Source: Nocardioides sp. S-1144 (GTDB taxonomy: Bacteria; Actinomycetota; Actinomycetes; Propionibacteriales; Nocardioidaceae). From it: a DNA stretch of 64,000 nt. The notes beneath the pieces were generated by a model. That model ran no database searches. It was not told the DNA's origin and saw only the letters and a list, made by a program, of their open reading frames with translations. The position numbers were made by a program, and so were the translations under genes. Below are positions 44,512 through 53,513 of the stretch, one piece after another; the stretch's first letter is position 1; each line of letters starts with the position of its first letter. Location: positions 1,178,001-1,242,000 of the forward strand of contig NZ_CP040695.2 in assembly GCF_005954645.2 (NCBI RefSeq), written 5' to 3'.

Positions 44512-45384
44512 ATGACCTACGTGCTGGTGGTCGGGGAGTCCCTGGTCGACGTCGTCACCGACGCGGGCGGGACGACGGTCGAGCGGCCCGGCGGGAGCGC
44601 GGCCAACGTCGCGGTCGCCCTCGCCCGGCTGGGGCGCCGCGCGCGCTTCGTGACGTCGTACGCCGACGACGAGCGCGGCCGGTCGGTCGCGGCGCACCTC
44701 GCGGGCTCGGGCGTCGAGCTGGCCACCGACCCGCACGTGCTCGGGCGCACGTCGAGCGCGGCCGCCACGATCGGGGCCGACGGCTCGGCCAGCTACGTCT
44801 TCGACCTCGACTGGCGCTTCGGGCCGGTGGGCGAGGAGACGCCGCGGTTCGTGCACGTCTGCTCGATCGGCGCCGTCCTCGAGCCCGGGGCCGACGACGT
44901 CCTCGCGCTGCTCGACCGGCTGGTCGCGGCCGGCGGCGCCGACCGGCCGACGGTCACCTACGACGTCAACGCGCGCCCGGCGATCACCGGCACCGGCCCC
45001 GAGGTCGTCGGCCGGGTCGAGGCCGTCGCCCGCCGGGCCGACGTCGTCAAGGCCAGCGACGAGGACCTCGCCGTGCTCTACCCGACGTTCGGCCTCGCCG
45101 AGGCGGCCGGCCACCTGCGCTCGCTCGGCCCCCGCGCCGTGGTGGTGACCCGGGGCGAGGGCGGGGCGACCTGGTTCGGCGACGGCGAGCCGCTGTCGGT
45201 CGCCGCGACGCCGGTCACGGTCGTCGACACCATCGGCGCCGGCGACACCTTCTCCGCCGGCATCGTCGACGCGCTCTGGGACGGGCTCGACCCGGCGGCC
45301 ACCCTCGCCCACGCGGCGCGGGCCGCCGCCGTCACCGTCTCGCGCCCCGGTGCGGACCCGCCGACCCGCGCCGAGCTCGGCTGA
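44512..45384 (+). CDS. PfkB-family carbohydrate kinase
   Basis: The 290-residue kinase has the PfkB features: GESLVDVV and PGGSAANVAVALARLG at the start, and the DTIGAGDTFSAGIVDAL anion-hole and catalytic-Asp motif near residues 240-256. The closest type is fructokinase or a related sugar kinase; specificity cannot be told. ATG 44512 follows TAGGAA by 7 nt; a GGAAG ribosome-binding site overlaps this. It is divergent from the GntR gene, so GntR control of sugar use is possible. Confidence 0.88.
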   Translation: MTYVLVVGESLVDVVTDAGGTTVERPGGSAANVAVALARLGRRARFVTSYADDERGRSVAAHLAGSGVELATDPHVLGRTSSAAATIGADGSASYVFDLDWRFGPVGEETPRFVHVCSIGAVLEPGADDVLALLDRLVAAGGADRPTVTYDVNARPAITGTGPEVVGRVEAVARRADVVKASDEDLAVLYPTFGLAEAAGHLRSLGPRAVVVTRGEGGATWFGDGEPLSVAATPVTVVDTIGAGDTFSAGIVDALWDGLDPAATLAHAARAAAVTVSRPGADPPTRAELG

Positions 45385-45408
45385 GCCCACCGCGTCGGCC
45401 GGGTCCGC

Positions 45409-46242
45409 TCACAGCGACTGCGCGCCGATCACCCCGAGCAGCTTCAGCCGCTCCGAGCTCTCGGTGCCCGGCGTGGCGGTGAAGAGCAGCAGCCCCTGGT
45501 CCTGGTCGACGTCGTAGAGGGTCTGGCAGAAGACCTCGACCACGCCGACGTCGGGGTGCACGATCCGCTTGTGCTTGGAGTGCGGCCGGGCGACCTCGTG
45601 CTCGGCCCACACGGCGCGGAACTCCGGGCTGCGGGCCTCCAGGTCGGCGACGACCTCGGCGGCCAGGGAGCCCGCGCCGTCGCGGGTGACGGCGGCGCGC
45701 AGCTCGGCGGTGAAGGCGCGTCCGACGCCGTCCTGGTCCTCCGCGGGGTAGCGGAGCCGGGCCTCCGGCAACGTCCACCAGCGGTGCGCGACGCAGCGCG
45801 CGAGGCCCTCGTACGCCGTCTCGTCGCCCAGGAGCGCCACGCACGGCGGCGTCTGCACGAGCGTCTCGCCGGTGCTGCCGACCACCATCGCGGGGACGTC
45901 GACGAGCCGGTCGAGGATCCGCATCAGCCCCGCCTCGACGTGGTCACCGCGGCGGAGCCGGCCCGGGGCGACGTAGCCCCCGAGCCGGAACAGGTGGTCG
46001 CGCTCGGCCGTCGACAGGCGCAGTCCGCGCGCGAGCGAGGCGAGCATCTGCTCCGACGGCTTCGGCCCGCGCTGCTGCTCGATCCGGCCGTAGTAGTCGG
46101 CCGACATGTCGGCGAGGACGGCGACCTCCTCGCGGCGCAGCCCACCGGTGCGGCGGCGCGAGCCGCGGGGGAGGCCGACGTCCTCCGGCTGCAGCGCCTC
46201 GCGGCGGGTGCGGAGGAAGTCGGCGAGCTGGGCCCGGTCCAT
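45409..46242 (-). CDS. XRE-family regulator with MmyB-like ligand domain
   Basis: The 277-residue protein has an N-terminal helix-turn-helix (LADFLRTRREALQPEDVGLP; GLRREEVAVLADMSADYYGRIEQ) and a C-terminal MmyB-like sensor (residues of about 105-265) of PAS-type fold thought to bind fatty acids or antibiotics. ATG 46242 (MDRAQL) is preferred by homology to similar starts; ATG 46251 is three codons further out and closer to AGGAG. It lies 32 nt downstream of an SDR gene on the same strand, a frequent pairing. Confidence 0.88.
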   Translation of the reverse strand: MDRAQLADFLRTRREALQPEDVGLPRGSRRRTGGLRREEVAVLADMSADYYGRIEQQRGPKPSEQMLASLARGLRLSTAERDHLFRLGGYVAPGRLRRGDHVEAGLMRILDRLVDVPAMVVGSTGETLVQTPPCVALLGDETAYEGLARCVAHRWWTLPEARLRYPAEDQDGVGRAFTAELRAAVTRDGAGSLAAEVVADLEARSPEFRAVWAEHEVARPHSKHKRIVHPDVGVVEVFCQTLYDVDQDQGLLLFTATPGTESSERLKLLGVIGAQSL

Positions 46243-46274
46243 GCCACCCATCCTCTCCTGGTGGGCGGTCCCCG

Positions 46275-47063
46275 TCAGAGGTTCATCCCGCCGGAGGCCT
46301 CGACGCGCTGCCCGGTCACCCAGCCCATGCCGGGTCCGGCCAGGGCGGCGACGGCGGCGCCGACGTCGTCCGGGTCACCGACGTGGCCCATCGCGGTGAG
46401 CGCGCCGAGGTGGTCGCGGACGGCCTCGTCGTCGCGCAGGGAGCCGCCGCCGAAGTCGGTGCCCGTGGCGCCGGGCGCGATGGTGTTGACCGCGATCCGG
46501 CGGGGGCCGAGCTCCTTGGCCAGGTAGCGGGTGTAGACCTCGACCGCGCCCTTCACCGAGGCGTAGACCGAGTAGCCGAAGTCGCCGGTGAAGCGCGCCA
46601 GGCCGGTGGAGGTGTTGATGACCCGGCCGCCGTCGACGAGCATCGGCACGAGCTCCTGGGTGAGCAGGACGACACCGGTGAGGTGCACCGCGACGAGCTC
46701 GGCGATCGTGGCCGCGTCGGTGCCGCCGAGCGGCGTCGAGCGGGCGAAGCCGGCGTTGTTGACCAGGACGTCGAACCCCTCGCGCCCCCACGTGGTGCCC
46801 AGCGTCTCGCGCAGGGTCGCGGCGAGGGCGGCGAAGGTGTCGGGCTGGGTGGTGTCGAGCGGCAGCGCGACGGCGCGCCGCCCGAGCGCGGCGACCTCGG
46901 CGACGACGTCGGCGGCCTGCTCCCGGCCCGCGCGGTAGGTCAGCACGACGTCGGTGCCGCTCGCCGCGAGGGCGAGCACCGCGCTGCGGCCGAGGCCGCG
47001 GTTGCCGCCGGTCACGAGCGCGATCCGGCTGGAGGGGGTCTGGTGGGGGTTCTGTGTGGTCAT
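46275..47063 (-). CDS. Short-chain dehydrogenase/reductase
   Basis: The 262-residue SDR has the cofactor motif TGGNRGLGRS (residues 18-27), the NNAG motif and the catalytic YASVK (Tyr and Lys). The TFAALAATLRETLGTTWGREGFDVL insertion resembles reductases co-encoded with MmyB-type regulators. Substrate unknown. The ATG at 47063 follows CAGGCT by 6 nt, a near match to the TANNNT promoter hexamer. It is the upstream gene of the SDR-XRE pair. Confidence 0.88.
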   Translation of the reverse strand: MTTQNPHQTPSSRIALVTGGNRGLGRSAVLALAASGTDVVLTYRAGREQAADVVAEVAALGRRAVALPLDTTQPDTFAALAATLRETLGTTWGREGFDVLVNNAGFARSTPLGGTDAATIAELVAVHLTGVVLLTQELVPMLVDGGRVINTSTGLARFTGDFGYSVYASVKGAVEVYTRYLAKELGPRRIAVNTIAPGATGTDFGGGSLRDDEAVRDHLGALTAMGHVGDPDDVGAAVAALAGPGMGWVTGQRVEASGGMNL

Positions 47064-47110
47064 GTCCCGAGCCTGCCGCCCGGCCGGCGTCCGGTGAAGG
47101 TCGTGCTCAA

Positions 47111-47131
47111 CCGGGGATCGGCGGTCCCCGG
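47111..47131 (-). terminator. Terminator after the TrxR-like gene
   Basis: CCGGGGA (47111-47117) and TCCCCGG (47125-47131) form a perfect 7-bp stem with a 7-nt loop directly after the stop of the flavoprotein gene on the minus strand. Confidence 0.6.
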
Positions 47132-47151
47132 CTACCGGTGACGCCGGGGCG

Positions 47152-48816
47152 TCAGGGGGCCAGCCAGGTGTGCACCAGCGGGACCACGCTCGCGCCCTCG
47201 CCGGAGGCCGAGGCGACCCGCTTCATCGACCCGGCCCGGATGTCGCCGACCGCGAAGACGCCCGGCACGGTGGTGGCCAGGTTGGCCGGCGGCCGGTCGT
47301 CGGCCCAGCCCTCGCGCGGCACGTCGCGCCCGGTGAGCACGAAGCCGTGGTCGTCGCGGGCCAGGTCATCCGGGAGCCAGTCGCAGTGCGGCGCGGCGCC
47401 CAGCAGCAGGAACAGCGCCTGGGCGTCGCGGCGGGTGACCCGGCCGGTCCCGACGTCGCGGACGTCGAGCCACTCGAGCCGGCCCTCGCCGCCGCCGTCG
47501 GCGACCTCGACGCAGGTCTGCACGGTGATCCGGGGGTTGTAGGCGATCTCGCCGACGAGGTAGGACGACATGGTCTCCTCGAGCGAGGCCCGGCGCACCA
47601 TGATCGTCACCGTCCGCGCGAACTTGGCGAGGTGGATCGCCGCCTGGCCGGCCGAGTTGCCGCCGCCGACCACGACGACGTCGTAGCCCTCAGTCTCGCG
47701 GGCCGCCGTCATCGCCGAGCCGTAGTGGACGCCGAGCCCGACGAGGTCCTCGACACCGGGTACGCCGAGCTTGCGGTACGCGACGCCGGTGGCGACCACC
47801 ACCGAGCGGGCCTGCACGAGGCCGCCGTCGGTGTGCAGCAGGTGGGTGCCGCCGTGCTCGGGGGCCGGCTCGAGCGCGGTGACCTCCCAGCCGGTGAGGA
47901 ACCGGGCGCCGAACCGGATGGCCTGGTTGCGGGCCCGCTGGGACAGCCGCATCCCGGAGACGCCGCGCGGGAAGCCGAGGTAGTTGCGGATCATCGAGGA
48001 GGTGCCGGCCTGGCCGCCGACGGCCTCGGCCTCCAGCACCACCGTGGTGAGGCCCTCGCTGGCGCCGTACACGGCCGCGGCGAGCCCGGCGGGGCCGGCA
48101 CCGACGATGGCCAGGTCGACCACCTCGTCGACCGTGGTGGTCTCCGGCGTCGCGAACAGGTGCAGCGCGACGTCGCGCACGGTGGCGGGGGTGTGGGTGC
48201 CGCGCGTCATCACCCGCAGCAGCGGGAACGACGTCGTCAGGCCGGCCGCCTCGTGCTCGGCGATGGTCTCGCGGCCCTCGTCGGTGTCGGGCGCGAACAC
48301 CCGGGTCGGCATGCCCATCCGCTCGGTGTACTCGCGGATCGAGGCGGTCAGGGGCAGCCCCGGCGGAGCCACGATGCGCACCGTCTCGACCTCCGGGGCG
48401 GCCACCGTGGAGCCCCAGTCGGAGAGCAGCTCGGTGATCGCGCCGTGGAACTCCTCGTCGCGCACGCCGCGCGGCATCAGCAGGTAGGCGTCGTACTTGC
48501 CCTTGGCGAGGCCGGGGCGGAGCTCGGCGGCCTGCACCAGGAACCGCTCGTACGGCGCCGCGACCACGCGACGGGCGGTCGGCACCTTCGCGCGCCACTC
48601 GCCGAACGCGGCGAGGGGGTGGGCGTCGGGCAGGTCGCCGTCCTGGACGATCAGGGCGACCGAGCCGCCCGCCTCCCGGACGGCGTGGATCTCGGCCAGC
48701 GCGCCCGCGCTGGACCCGGCGGTGCGGAGGTCGTAGTCGCGGGCGTAGCGCCCGAACTCGTCGAGCAGGAAGTCGGCGTGCTGGGCCGAGACGATCAGGA
48801 TCACGGGGTCGGACAC
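47152..48816 (-). CDS. Receiver-like/thioredoxin-reductase-like fusion flavoprotein without CxxC
   Basis: The N-terminal 125 residues form a response-regulator-like domain (ILIVSAQHADFLLDEFGRYA) and the region from about residue 230 is a TrxB-type flavoprotein with FAD motif AIVGAGPAGLAAAVYG, NADPH motif VVVVGGGNSAGQAAIHL and the C-terminal VFAVGDIRAGSMKRVASA. Between lies a thioredoxin-like segment of about 75 residues. The usual redox CxxC of TrxB, expected just before the NADPH motif, is replaced by HYGSAMTAA, so disulfide reduction by the normal mechanism is unlikely. CATACT lies 6 nt before GTG 48816. Confidence 0.87.
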   Translation of the reverse strand: MSDPVILIVSAQHADFLLDEFGRYARDYDLRTAGSSAGALAEIHAVREAGGSVALIVQDGDLPDAHPLAAFGEWRAKVPTARRVVAAPYERFLVQAAELRPGLAKGKYDAYLLMPRGVRDEEFHGAITELLSDWGSTVAAPEVETVRIVAPPGLPLTASIREYTERMGMPTRVFAPDTDEGRETIAEHEAAGLTTSFPLLRVMTRGTHTPATVRDVALHLFATPETTTVDEVVDLAIVGAGPAGLAAAVYGASEGLTTVVLEAEAVGGQAGTSSMIRNYLGFPRGVSGMRLSQRARNQAIRFGARFLTGWEVTALEPAPEHGGTHLLHTDGGLVQARSVVVATGVAYRKLGVPGVEDLVGLGVHYGSAMTAARETEGYDVVVVGGGNSAGQAAIHLAKFARTVTIMVRRASLEETMSSYLVGEIAYNPRITVQTCVEVADGGGEGRLEWLDVRDVGTGRVTRRDAQALFLLLGAAPHCDWLPDDLARDDHGFVLTGRDVPREGWADDRPPANLATTVPGVFAVGDIRAGSMKRVASASGEGASVVPLVHTWLAP

Positions 48817-49015
48817 GGGAGAAGTATGACGCGTGGGCCGCGAGGAGCGGGGTGCTCAGCCGGTCGGTGCTCCACGCGGAGGTGGACCCGCGGCGGCCCC
48901 GGTGGCCGCCGCGGGGTGCCGGCCGGGTGGGTGGTGCGGGAGGTGAGAGGACCGCGGACGCCTCAGCGTGGGATCAGCGTCCGGTCACAACGGCGTGGCC
49001 TGCGACAATCACCGG

Positions 49016-49834
49016 GTGCGCCTGCGGATCGATCTCGCCTACGACGGGACCGACTTCCGTGGCTGGGCGGCCCAGCCCGGGCTGCGGACCGTCCAGGGCG
49101 AGCTGACCGCCGCGCTGACCACCGTGCTGCGGGTACCCGGCGACGAACGGCTCGCCGTCGTGTGCGCCGGTCGCACCGACGCCGGCGTCCACGCCCGCGG
49201 CCAGGTGGTGCACACCGACCTGCCGCCCGGCGTCGAGCCGCTGCCGGCTCCCGAGCTGGACCGGCTCGCCCGCCGGCTCAACGGCGTCCTGCCCCCCGAC
49301 GTCCGGGTCCGTCGCGCGCGGGAGGCCGCCCCGGGGTTCGACGCCCGGTTCGGGGCGCTGTGGCGGCGCTACGCCTACCGCGTCGCCGACGCCACCGACC
49401 TGCTCGACCCGCTGACCCGTCGCCACGTCCTCGCGTGGCCGCGCGCCCTCGACCTCGACGCGATGAACGCGGCCTGCGCGCTGCTGGTCGGCCAGCACGA
49501 CTTCGCCTCGTTCTGCAAGCAGCGCGAGGGCGCCACGACGATCCGCACCCTGCTCGACCTGGCGTGGGTGCGCGACGACGCCGGTCTCGCGGTCGCGACC
49601 GTGCGGGCCGACGCCTTCTGCCACAGCATGGTGCGCGCGCTCGTCGGCTGCCTGCTGGCCGTCGGCGAGGGACGGCGCCCGGTGGCGTGGGTGGGTGAGG
49701 TCCTGGCCGCGACCAGGCGCGAGGGGGCGGCGGCCGTCGTCCACGCGCACGGGCTCACCCTGGAGGAAGTGGCCTACCCGGCCGACGACGACCTCGTCGC
49801 CCGGTCCGAGCAGACGAGGGCGAAGCGTGGCTGA
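49016..49834 (+). CDS. truA: tRNA pseudouridine(38-40) synthase TruA
   Basis: TruA converts uridines 38-40 of the tRNA anticodon arm to pseudouridine. The catalytic aspartate is D55 in [15 protein letters not shown], and the [12 protein letters not shown] and [14 protein letters not shown] segments are conserved. The length (272) is normal. GTG 49016 follows GACAAT by 6 nt, a near-consensus -10, so the message may be leaderless. Its stop overlaps the start of an RsmC-like methyltransferase gene, making an RNA-modification operon. Confidence 0.94.
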   Translation: MRLRIDLAYDGTDFRGWAAQPGLRTVQGELTAALTTVLRVPGDERLAVVCAGRTDAGVHARGQVVHTDLPPGVEPLPAPELDRLARRLNGVLPPDVRVRRAREAAPGFDARFGALWRRYAYRVADATDLLDPLTRRHVLAWPRALDLDAMNAACALLVGQHDFASFCKQREGATTIRTLLDLAWVRDDAGLAVATVRADAFCHSMVRALVGCLLAVGEGRRPVAWVGEVLAATRREGAAAVVHAHGLTLEEVAYPADDDLVARSEQTRAKRG

Positions 49835-50489
49835 GGAGATCGACGAGCAGACCGACGGGCAGACCGACGGGGGCGAGCACTACTTCACCGCCGACCCCGC
49901 GGTGCCGTTCAAGCGGGCGGCCGTGGTCGCCGAGGTGTGGGGGAGACGCCTCGAGCTCGCGTCGGGCTCGGGGGTCTTCGCCCGCGGGCGCCTCGACGTC
50001 GGGACCGCGATTCTGTTCCGCGAGACCCAGCCGCCGGTGCTGGCGCCGGGCAGCCGGGTGCTCGACCTCGGCTGCGGGTACGGCGTCATCGGGCTCGCGC
50101 TCGCCGTGTGCGTGCCCGGCGCCGTCGTGACCGCCGTCGACGTCAACGAGCGGGCCCTGCTCCTGACCCGCGAGAACGCCGCGGCGCTCGGCCTGGCCGA
50201 CCGGGTCACCGCGGCCACGCCGGACGCCGTCGAGGCGGCCGGGCCGGGCGCGACCTACGACGAGATCTGGTCGAACCCGCCGATCCGGATCGGCAAGGAG
50301 GCGCTGCACGCGCTGCTGCTGACCTGGCTGCCCCGGCTGGCCCCCGGCGGCCGGGCGGTGCTGGTGGTCGGCAAGAACCTCGGCGCCGACTCGCTGCAGC
50401 GATGGCTCGGCGAGCAGGGCTTCCCCACCACGCGGCTGGCCAGCGCGAAGGGCTTCCGGGTCCTGGAGTCGCGACGGGCCGGCGACTGA
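49827..50489 (+). CDS. RsmC-like class I methyltransferase
   Basis: The 220-residue protein has the N-terminal [13 protein letters not shown] and [15 protein letters not shown] segments of the RsmC/MTS family, motif [17 protein letters not shown] and the SNPPIRIGK catalytic loop (NPP motif of N-methyltransferases). RsmC methylates G1207 of 16S rRNA; single-domain actinobacterial relatives are annotated the same way but not proven. GTG 49827 overlaps the truA end by 8 bp. Co-translation with truA fits an RNA-modification role. Confidence 0.87.
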   Translation: MAEEIDEQTDGQTDGGEHYFTADPAVPFKRAAVVAEVWGRRLELASGSGVFARGRLDVGTAILFRETQPPVLAPGSRVLDLGCGYGVIGLALAVCVPGAVVTAVDVNERALLLTRENAAALGLADRVTAATPDAVEAAGPGATYDEIWSNPPIRIGKEALHALLLTWLPRLAPGGRAVLVVGKNLGADSLQRWLGEQGFPTTRLASAKGFRVLESRRAGD

Positions 50490-50529
50490 CCGGCTCGTCG
50501 TCGGCGCCGGCGCGTCGTACCGTGTCGGC

Positions 50530-50982
50530 GTGACCGACCGCAGGGACGTGCACCCGCACCACCTGCTGCGCGCGGTGCTAGCCGACCGGGCGGCGCGCGA
50601 GGTCCTCGCCGTGGTCGGGGTCGCGGCCGACGACCTGCTGCTCACCCTCGACGGGCTGTGGCTGGCGGCGTCGGACACGATCGACGTCGAGGAGGTGCAG
50701 GCGCGCGGGATCGACGTCGCCACCGTGCTCGCCGTCGTCAACCCGCCCTTCGACGGCGAGCCCGACTGGGGCGGGCGCCGGGTCACCGAGGCCACCCGCG
50801 ACGTCCTGGTGCGGTCGCTGGCGATGCGGCGGACCGGGGGCAGGCCGGTGACCAGCGGGCACCTGCTGCTCGGGCTCCTGGCCAGCCGCGACCGGCTCGT
50901 CGCCGGCACGTTCCGTGCGCACGGCCTGCGGTTGCGCGACGTCCGGCCGGTCGTCGACCGGTTCGGACGCCGCGCCCCCTGA
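50530..50982 (+). CDS. Clp N-terminal (Clp repeat) domain protein
   Basis: The 150-residue protein contains two Clp N-type repeats (HPHHLLRAVLADRAAREVLAVVGV, and TSGHLLLGLLASRDRLVAGTFRAHG) and no AAA ATPase. Stand-alone Clp-N proteins may be ClpS- or ClpC-adaptor-like or substrate-binding modules; role unknown. TACCGT ends 6 nt before GTG 50530, so it has its own leaderless promoter despite following the methyltransferase gene by 40 bp. Confidence 0.82.
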   Translation: MTDRRDVHPHHLLRAVLADRAAREVLAVVGVAADDLLLTLDGLWLAASDTIDVEEVQARGIDVATVLAVVNPPFDGEPDWGGRRVTEATRDVLVRSLAMRRTGGRPVTSGHLLLGLLASRDRLVAGTFRAHGLRLRDVRPVVDRFGRRAP

Positions 50983-51048
50983 GCAGGCCCGCCCACGAAC
51001 AGTCCCGCCCACCAGCAGGCACCCAGGACCAGGGCGGTCCGGGCCGGG

Positions 51049-52368
51049 CTACTCCGGCACGCCGCTCTCGGGCGGGGCGTCCTCGGCCTGCGCGGAGGGG
51101 TCCTCCTCGATGGCGGCGTCGCCGATGTCGGTCACGAGCACGGGGGTCTTCGGCTCGCCGACCCCGCCGCGGAGCGCGACCACCCGCATGCCGGAGATGC
51201 CGAGGTGGCTGTCGGCGCTGTAGCGGAACGGCGCGAGCTGCGGGCCCTCGGCGTCGCCCAGACCCTCGACGGCCTCCACCAGGCCGTCGCGCGTCAGGTC
51301 CTCGCCCGCGGCGGCCAGCGCCTGGACGAACGCGTAGGCCTGGGACATGCCGTAGATCCGGTAGTTGGTGAGCTCGCCGTCGGCGCCGTGCTCGTCCCAG
51401 ACCTTCTGCCACAGCTGTACCCACGGGTCGTCGGCGGCGTCGACCCCGGCGATGTACTCGGTGGTCATCACGCCGTCGAGCGCGTCGGTGCCGCCCTCGA
51501 CCGCGCCCTCGGAGAACTGGGCCAGCAGCCCGCCCACGAGGGTCGGGTCGGAGCCGACGTTGCTGTAGACCCACTGCGGCTGGTAGCCCAGGCCGAGCGC
51601 CGTCAGCTGGGTGAGCGCCGTGTAGGACGGGGTGTTGAACCCGATCACCACGTCGGCCCCGTCGGCCTGGAGCGCCGTCACCTGGGGCGCCACCTCGGTG
51701 TTGCCGGAGGTGTAGCGCTGCACCGAGACGATCTGGTCGTCGAGGAACTGGCGCAGGCCCTTCTCGCCGTCGGTCCCGAAGTCGTCGTCCTGGAGGAAGA
51801 GGCCGACCTTGGCGTCGGGCAGGTTCTCGGCGACGTACTGGCCGATGATCTTTCCCTCGCTCTCGTAGTCGGTCTGCCAGCCGAAGGTGTAGGGCTTGGC
51901 CTCGACGTCGTCACCCCACTGCAGCGAGCCGGAGGAGACGAAGAGGTCGGGTACCTCCTCCTCGTTGAGGAAGTCCACGACGGTGCGGTGGGTGGGCGTG
52001 CCCAGACCGCCGACCATCGCGAAGATCTCCTCGTCGAGCACCAGCTCGTTGGTGACCGCGCCGGTCTTGGAGGGGTCGTAGCCGTCGTCCTTGACGACGT
52101 ACTCGATGGTGCGGCCGTTGATGCCGCCCGCGGCGTTGACGTAGTCGAAGTAGGCCTGCGCGCCGGTGGGGATCTCGGAGTAGCCGGGCGCCGCGACCCC
52201 GGTCAGGGGGAAGTGGGCGCCGATCTTGACGGAGGTGTCGGTGACCCCGACGGTGTCGACCTCCTCGCCGGGCTCGTCACCCTCCTCGCGTCCGCCCGCC
52301 CCGCACCCGGCGAGGACGAGCGCGGCGCAGAGGGTGCCGACGGCTGGGACCCAGGTGTGTCTCTTCAT
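51049..52368 (-). CDS. Liv-type substrate-binding lipoprotein
   Basis: The 439-residue protein has a signal peptide with lipobox LAGC (cysteine at about residue 22) and the type-I periplasmic-binding fold of LivJ/UrtA proteins (VKIGAHFPLTGVAAPGYSEIPTG). The ligand may be a branched-chain amino acid, but in this setting next to a beta-oxidation cluster an organic acid or amide is equally plausible. It is the last gene of the liv-type operon; its ATG overlaps the LivM stop (ATGA). Confidence 0.9.
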   Translation of the reverse strand: MKRHTWVPAVGTLCAALVLAGCGAGGREEGDEPGEEVDTVGVTDTSVKIGAHFPLTGVAAPGYSEIPTGAQAYFDYVNAAGGINGRTIEYVVKDDGYDPSKTGAVTNELVLDEEIFAMVGGLGTPTHRTVVDFLNEEEVPDLFVSSGSLQWGDDVEAKPYTFGWQTDYESEGKIIGQYVAENLPDAKVGLFLQDDDFGTDGEKGLRQFLDDQIVSVQRYTSGNTEVAPQVTALQADGADVVIGFNTPSYTALTQLTALGLGYQPQWVYSNVGSDPTLVGGLLAQFSEGAVEGGTDALDGVMTTEYIAGVDAADDPWVQLWQKVWDEHGADGELTNYRIYGMSQAYAFVQALAAAGEDLTRDGLVEAVEGLGDAEGPQLAPFRYSADSHLGISGMRVVALRGGVGEPKTPVLVTDIGDAAIEEDPSAQAEDAPPESGVPE

Positions 52369-53513
52369 GGTGCTCCTTCATCGGTGGTGCGGGTGGGGGT
52401 GGCGGACGACGGGGCGGCGGACGACGGGGCGGCGGACGACGGGGCGGCGGACGACGGGCGCGGGCCGGGGGAGGAGCGGCGGCGCAGCCGGTGCGCCAGG
52501 CCGAGGAGGGAGCCGACCAGGCCGCGGGGCGCCAGCAGGATCACCAGCACCATGACCAGGCCGTAGACGAGGGGCGACAGCTCGGCGGCCCGGATGTCGC
52601 TGAGGCCGAGGTCGCTGCCGGCGTCGGTGACGACCTTGGGCAGGAAGGTCAGCAGCGCGGCCCCCACCAGGGCGCCGGTGAGGCTGCCGAGGCCGCCGAG
52701 GACGACGATCGCGAGCAGCGTCAGGCTCAGGGTGAGCGAGAAGGCGCCGGGGCTGACGCCGCGGTTCCACAGGGCGAGCAGCGCCCCGGCGGCGCCCGCG
52801 GTGGCCGCGCTCACGGTGAACGCGCTGATCCGGGCCCGGCCGAGGTCGATCCCCGCGAGCTCGGCGGCCACCTCGTCGTCGCGGACGGCGGCCCAGCGCC
52901 GTCCGACCCGGCTGCGGGCCAGGTTGGCGAGCAGCACGAAGACGACGATGAGCACCATCCACGCCACGAACGAGACGTACTTGCTCCGGGTGGGGTCGCT
53001 GCCGGTGAGGTAGTAGGCGGTGTCGGTGGCCCAGCGCGGGATCTCCGGCACGCTCACGCGGAGCCCCTGGTCGCCGCCGAGCCGGCCGTCGAAGTGCAGC
53101 GCGATGCCGGGCACCGCGATCGCCAGGGCCAGGGTGGCGCCGGCGAGGTACGGACCGTGCAGCCGGGCCGCGGCGACGCCGACCACGACGCCGACCACGA
53201 CGGTCAGCGCGGTGGCGGCCAGGATCACCAGCGGCAGCGGCGTGCCGGCGTCCTGGTCGGGGAGCAGCAGCGCCGTCGTGTAGGCGCCGAAGGCCATCAG
53301 GGCGCCGTGCCCGAGCGAGATCTGGCCGTTGAGCCCGGTGAGGACGGTCAGCCCGCCCGCCGCGGTCGCGAGGTAGGCCATCTGGGTGAGCTGGGTGCTG
53401 CGGTAGTCGCTGACAGCGGTCAGCACCGCCACCACGACGACCACGGCGACGGCCGCCACGAGGAGGTGCCGCACCAGCGTCTGCTCGCGCACCCGCGCCA
53501 GGAGGGCCCGCAT
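52365..53513 (-). CDS. LivM-type ABC permease with Ser-Ala-Pro repeat tail
   Basis: The 382-residue permease has about ten spans and the LivM core (GQISLGHGALMAFGAYT to RVGRRWAAVRDDEVAAELAGIDL). It pairs with LivH. The C-terminal 45 residues are a low-complexity Ser/Ala/Pro tail encoded by four 15-bp repeats (52402-52460), which is unusual for the family and probably cytoplasmic. ATG 53513 overlaps the LivH stop by one base. Confidence 0.9.
   Translation of the reverse strand: MRALLARVREQTLVRHLLVAAVAVVVVVAVLTAVSDYRSTQLTQMAYLATAAGGLTVLTGLNGQISLGHGALMAFGAYTTALLLPDQDAGTPLPLVILAATALTVVVGVVVGVAAARLHGPYLAGATLALAIAVPGIALHFDGRLGGDQGLRVSVPEIPRWATDTAYYLTGSDPTRSKYVSFVAWMVLIVVFVLLANLARSRVGRRWAAVRDDEVAAELAGIDLGRARISAFTVSAATAGAAGALLALWNRGVSPGAFSLTLSLTLLAIVVLGGLGSLTGALVGAALLTFLPKVVTDAGSDLGLSDIRAAELSPLVYGLVMVLVILLAPRGLVGSLLGLAHRLRRRSSPGPRPSSAAPSSAAPSSAAPSSATPTRTTDEGAP
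52402..52460. repeat. 15-bp minisatellite in the LivM 3' end
   Basis: The unit GCGGACGACGGGGCG starts at 52402, 52417, 52432 and 52447. It encodes repeated SSAAP pentapeptides on the minus strand. The in-frame period means copy-number change would alter tail length without frameshift. Confidence 0.8.

Noticed and set aside
47170..49698. 842-codon plus-strand frame across the flavoprotein and truA
   Set aside because: It is antisense to the flavoprotein and out of frame with truA; there is no conserved domain.
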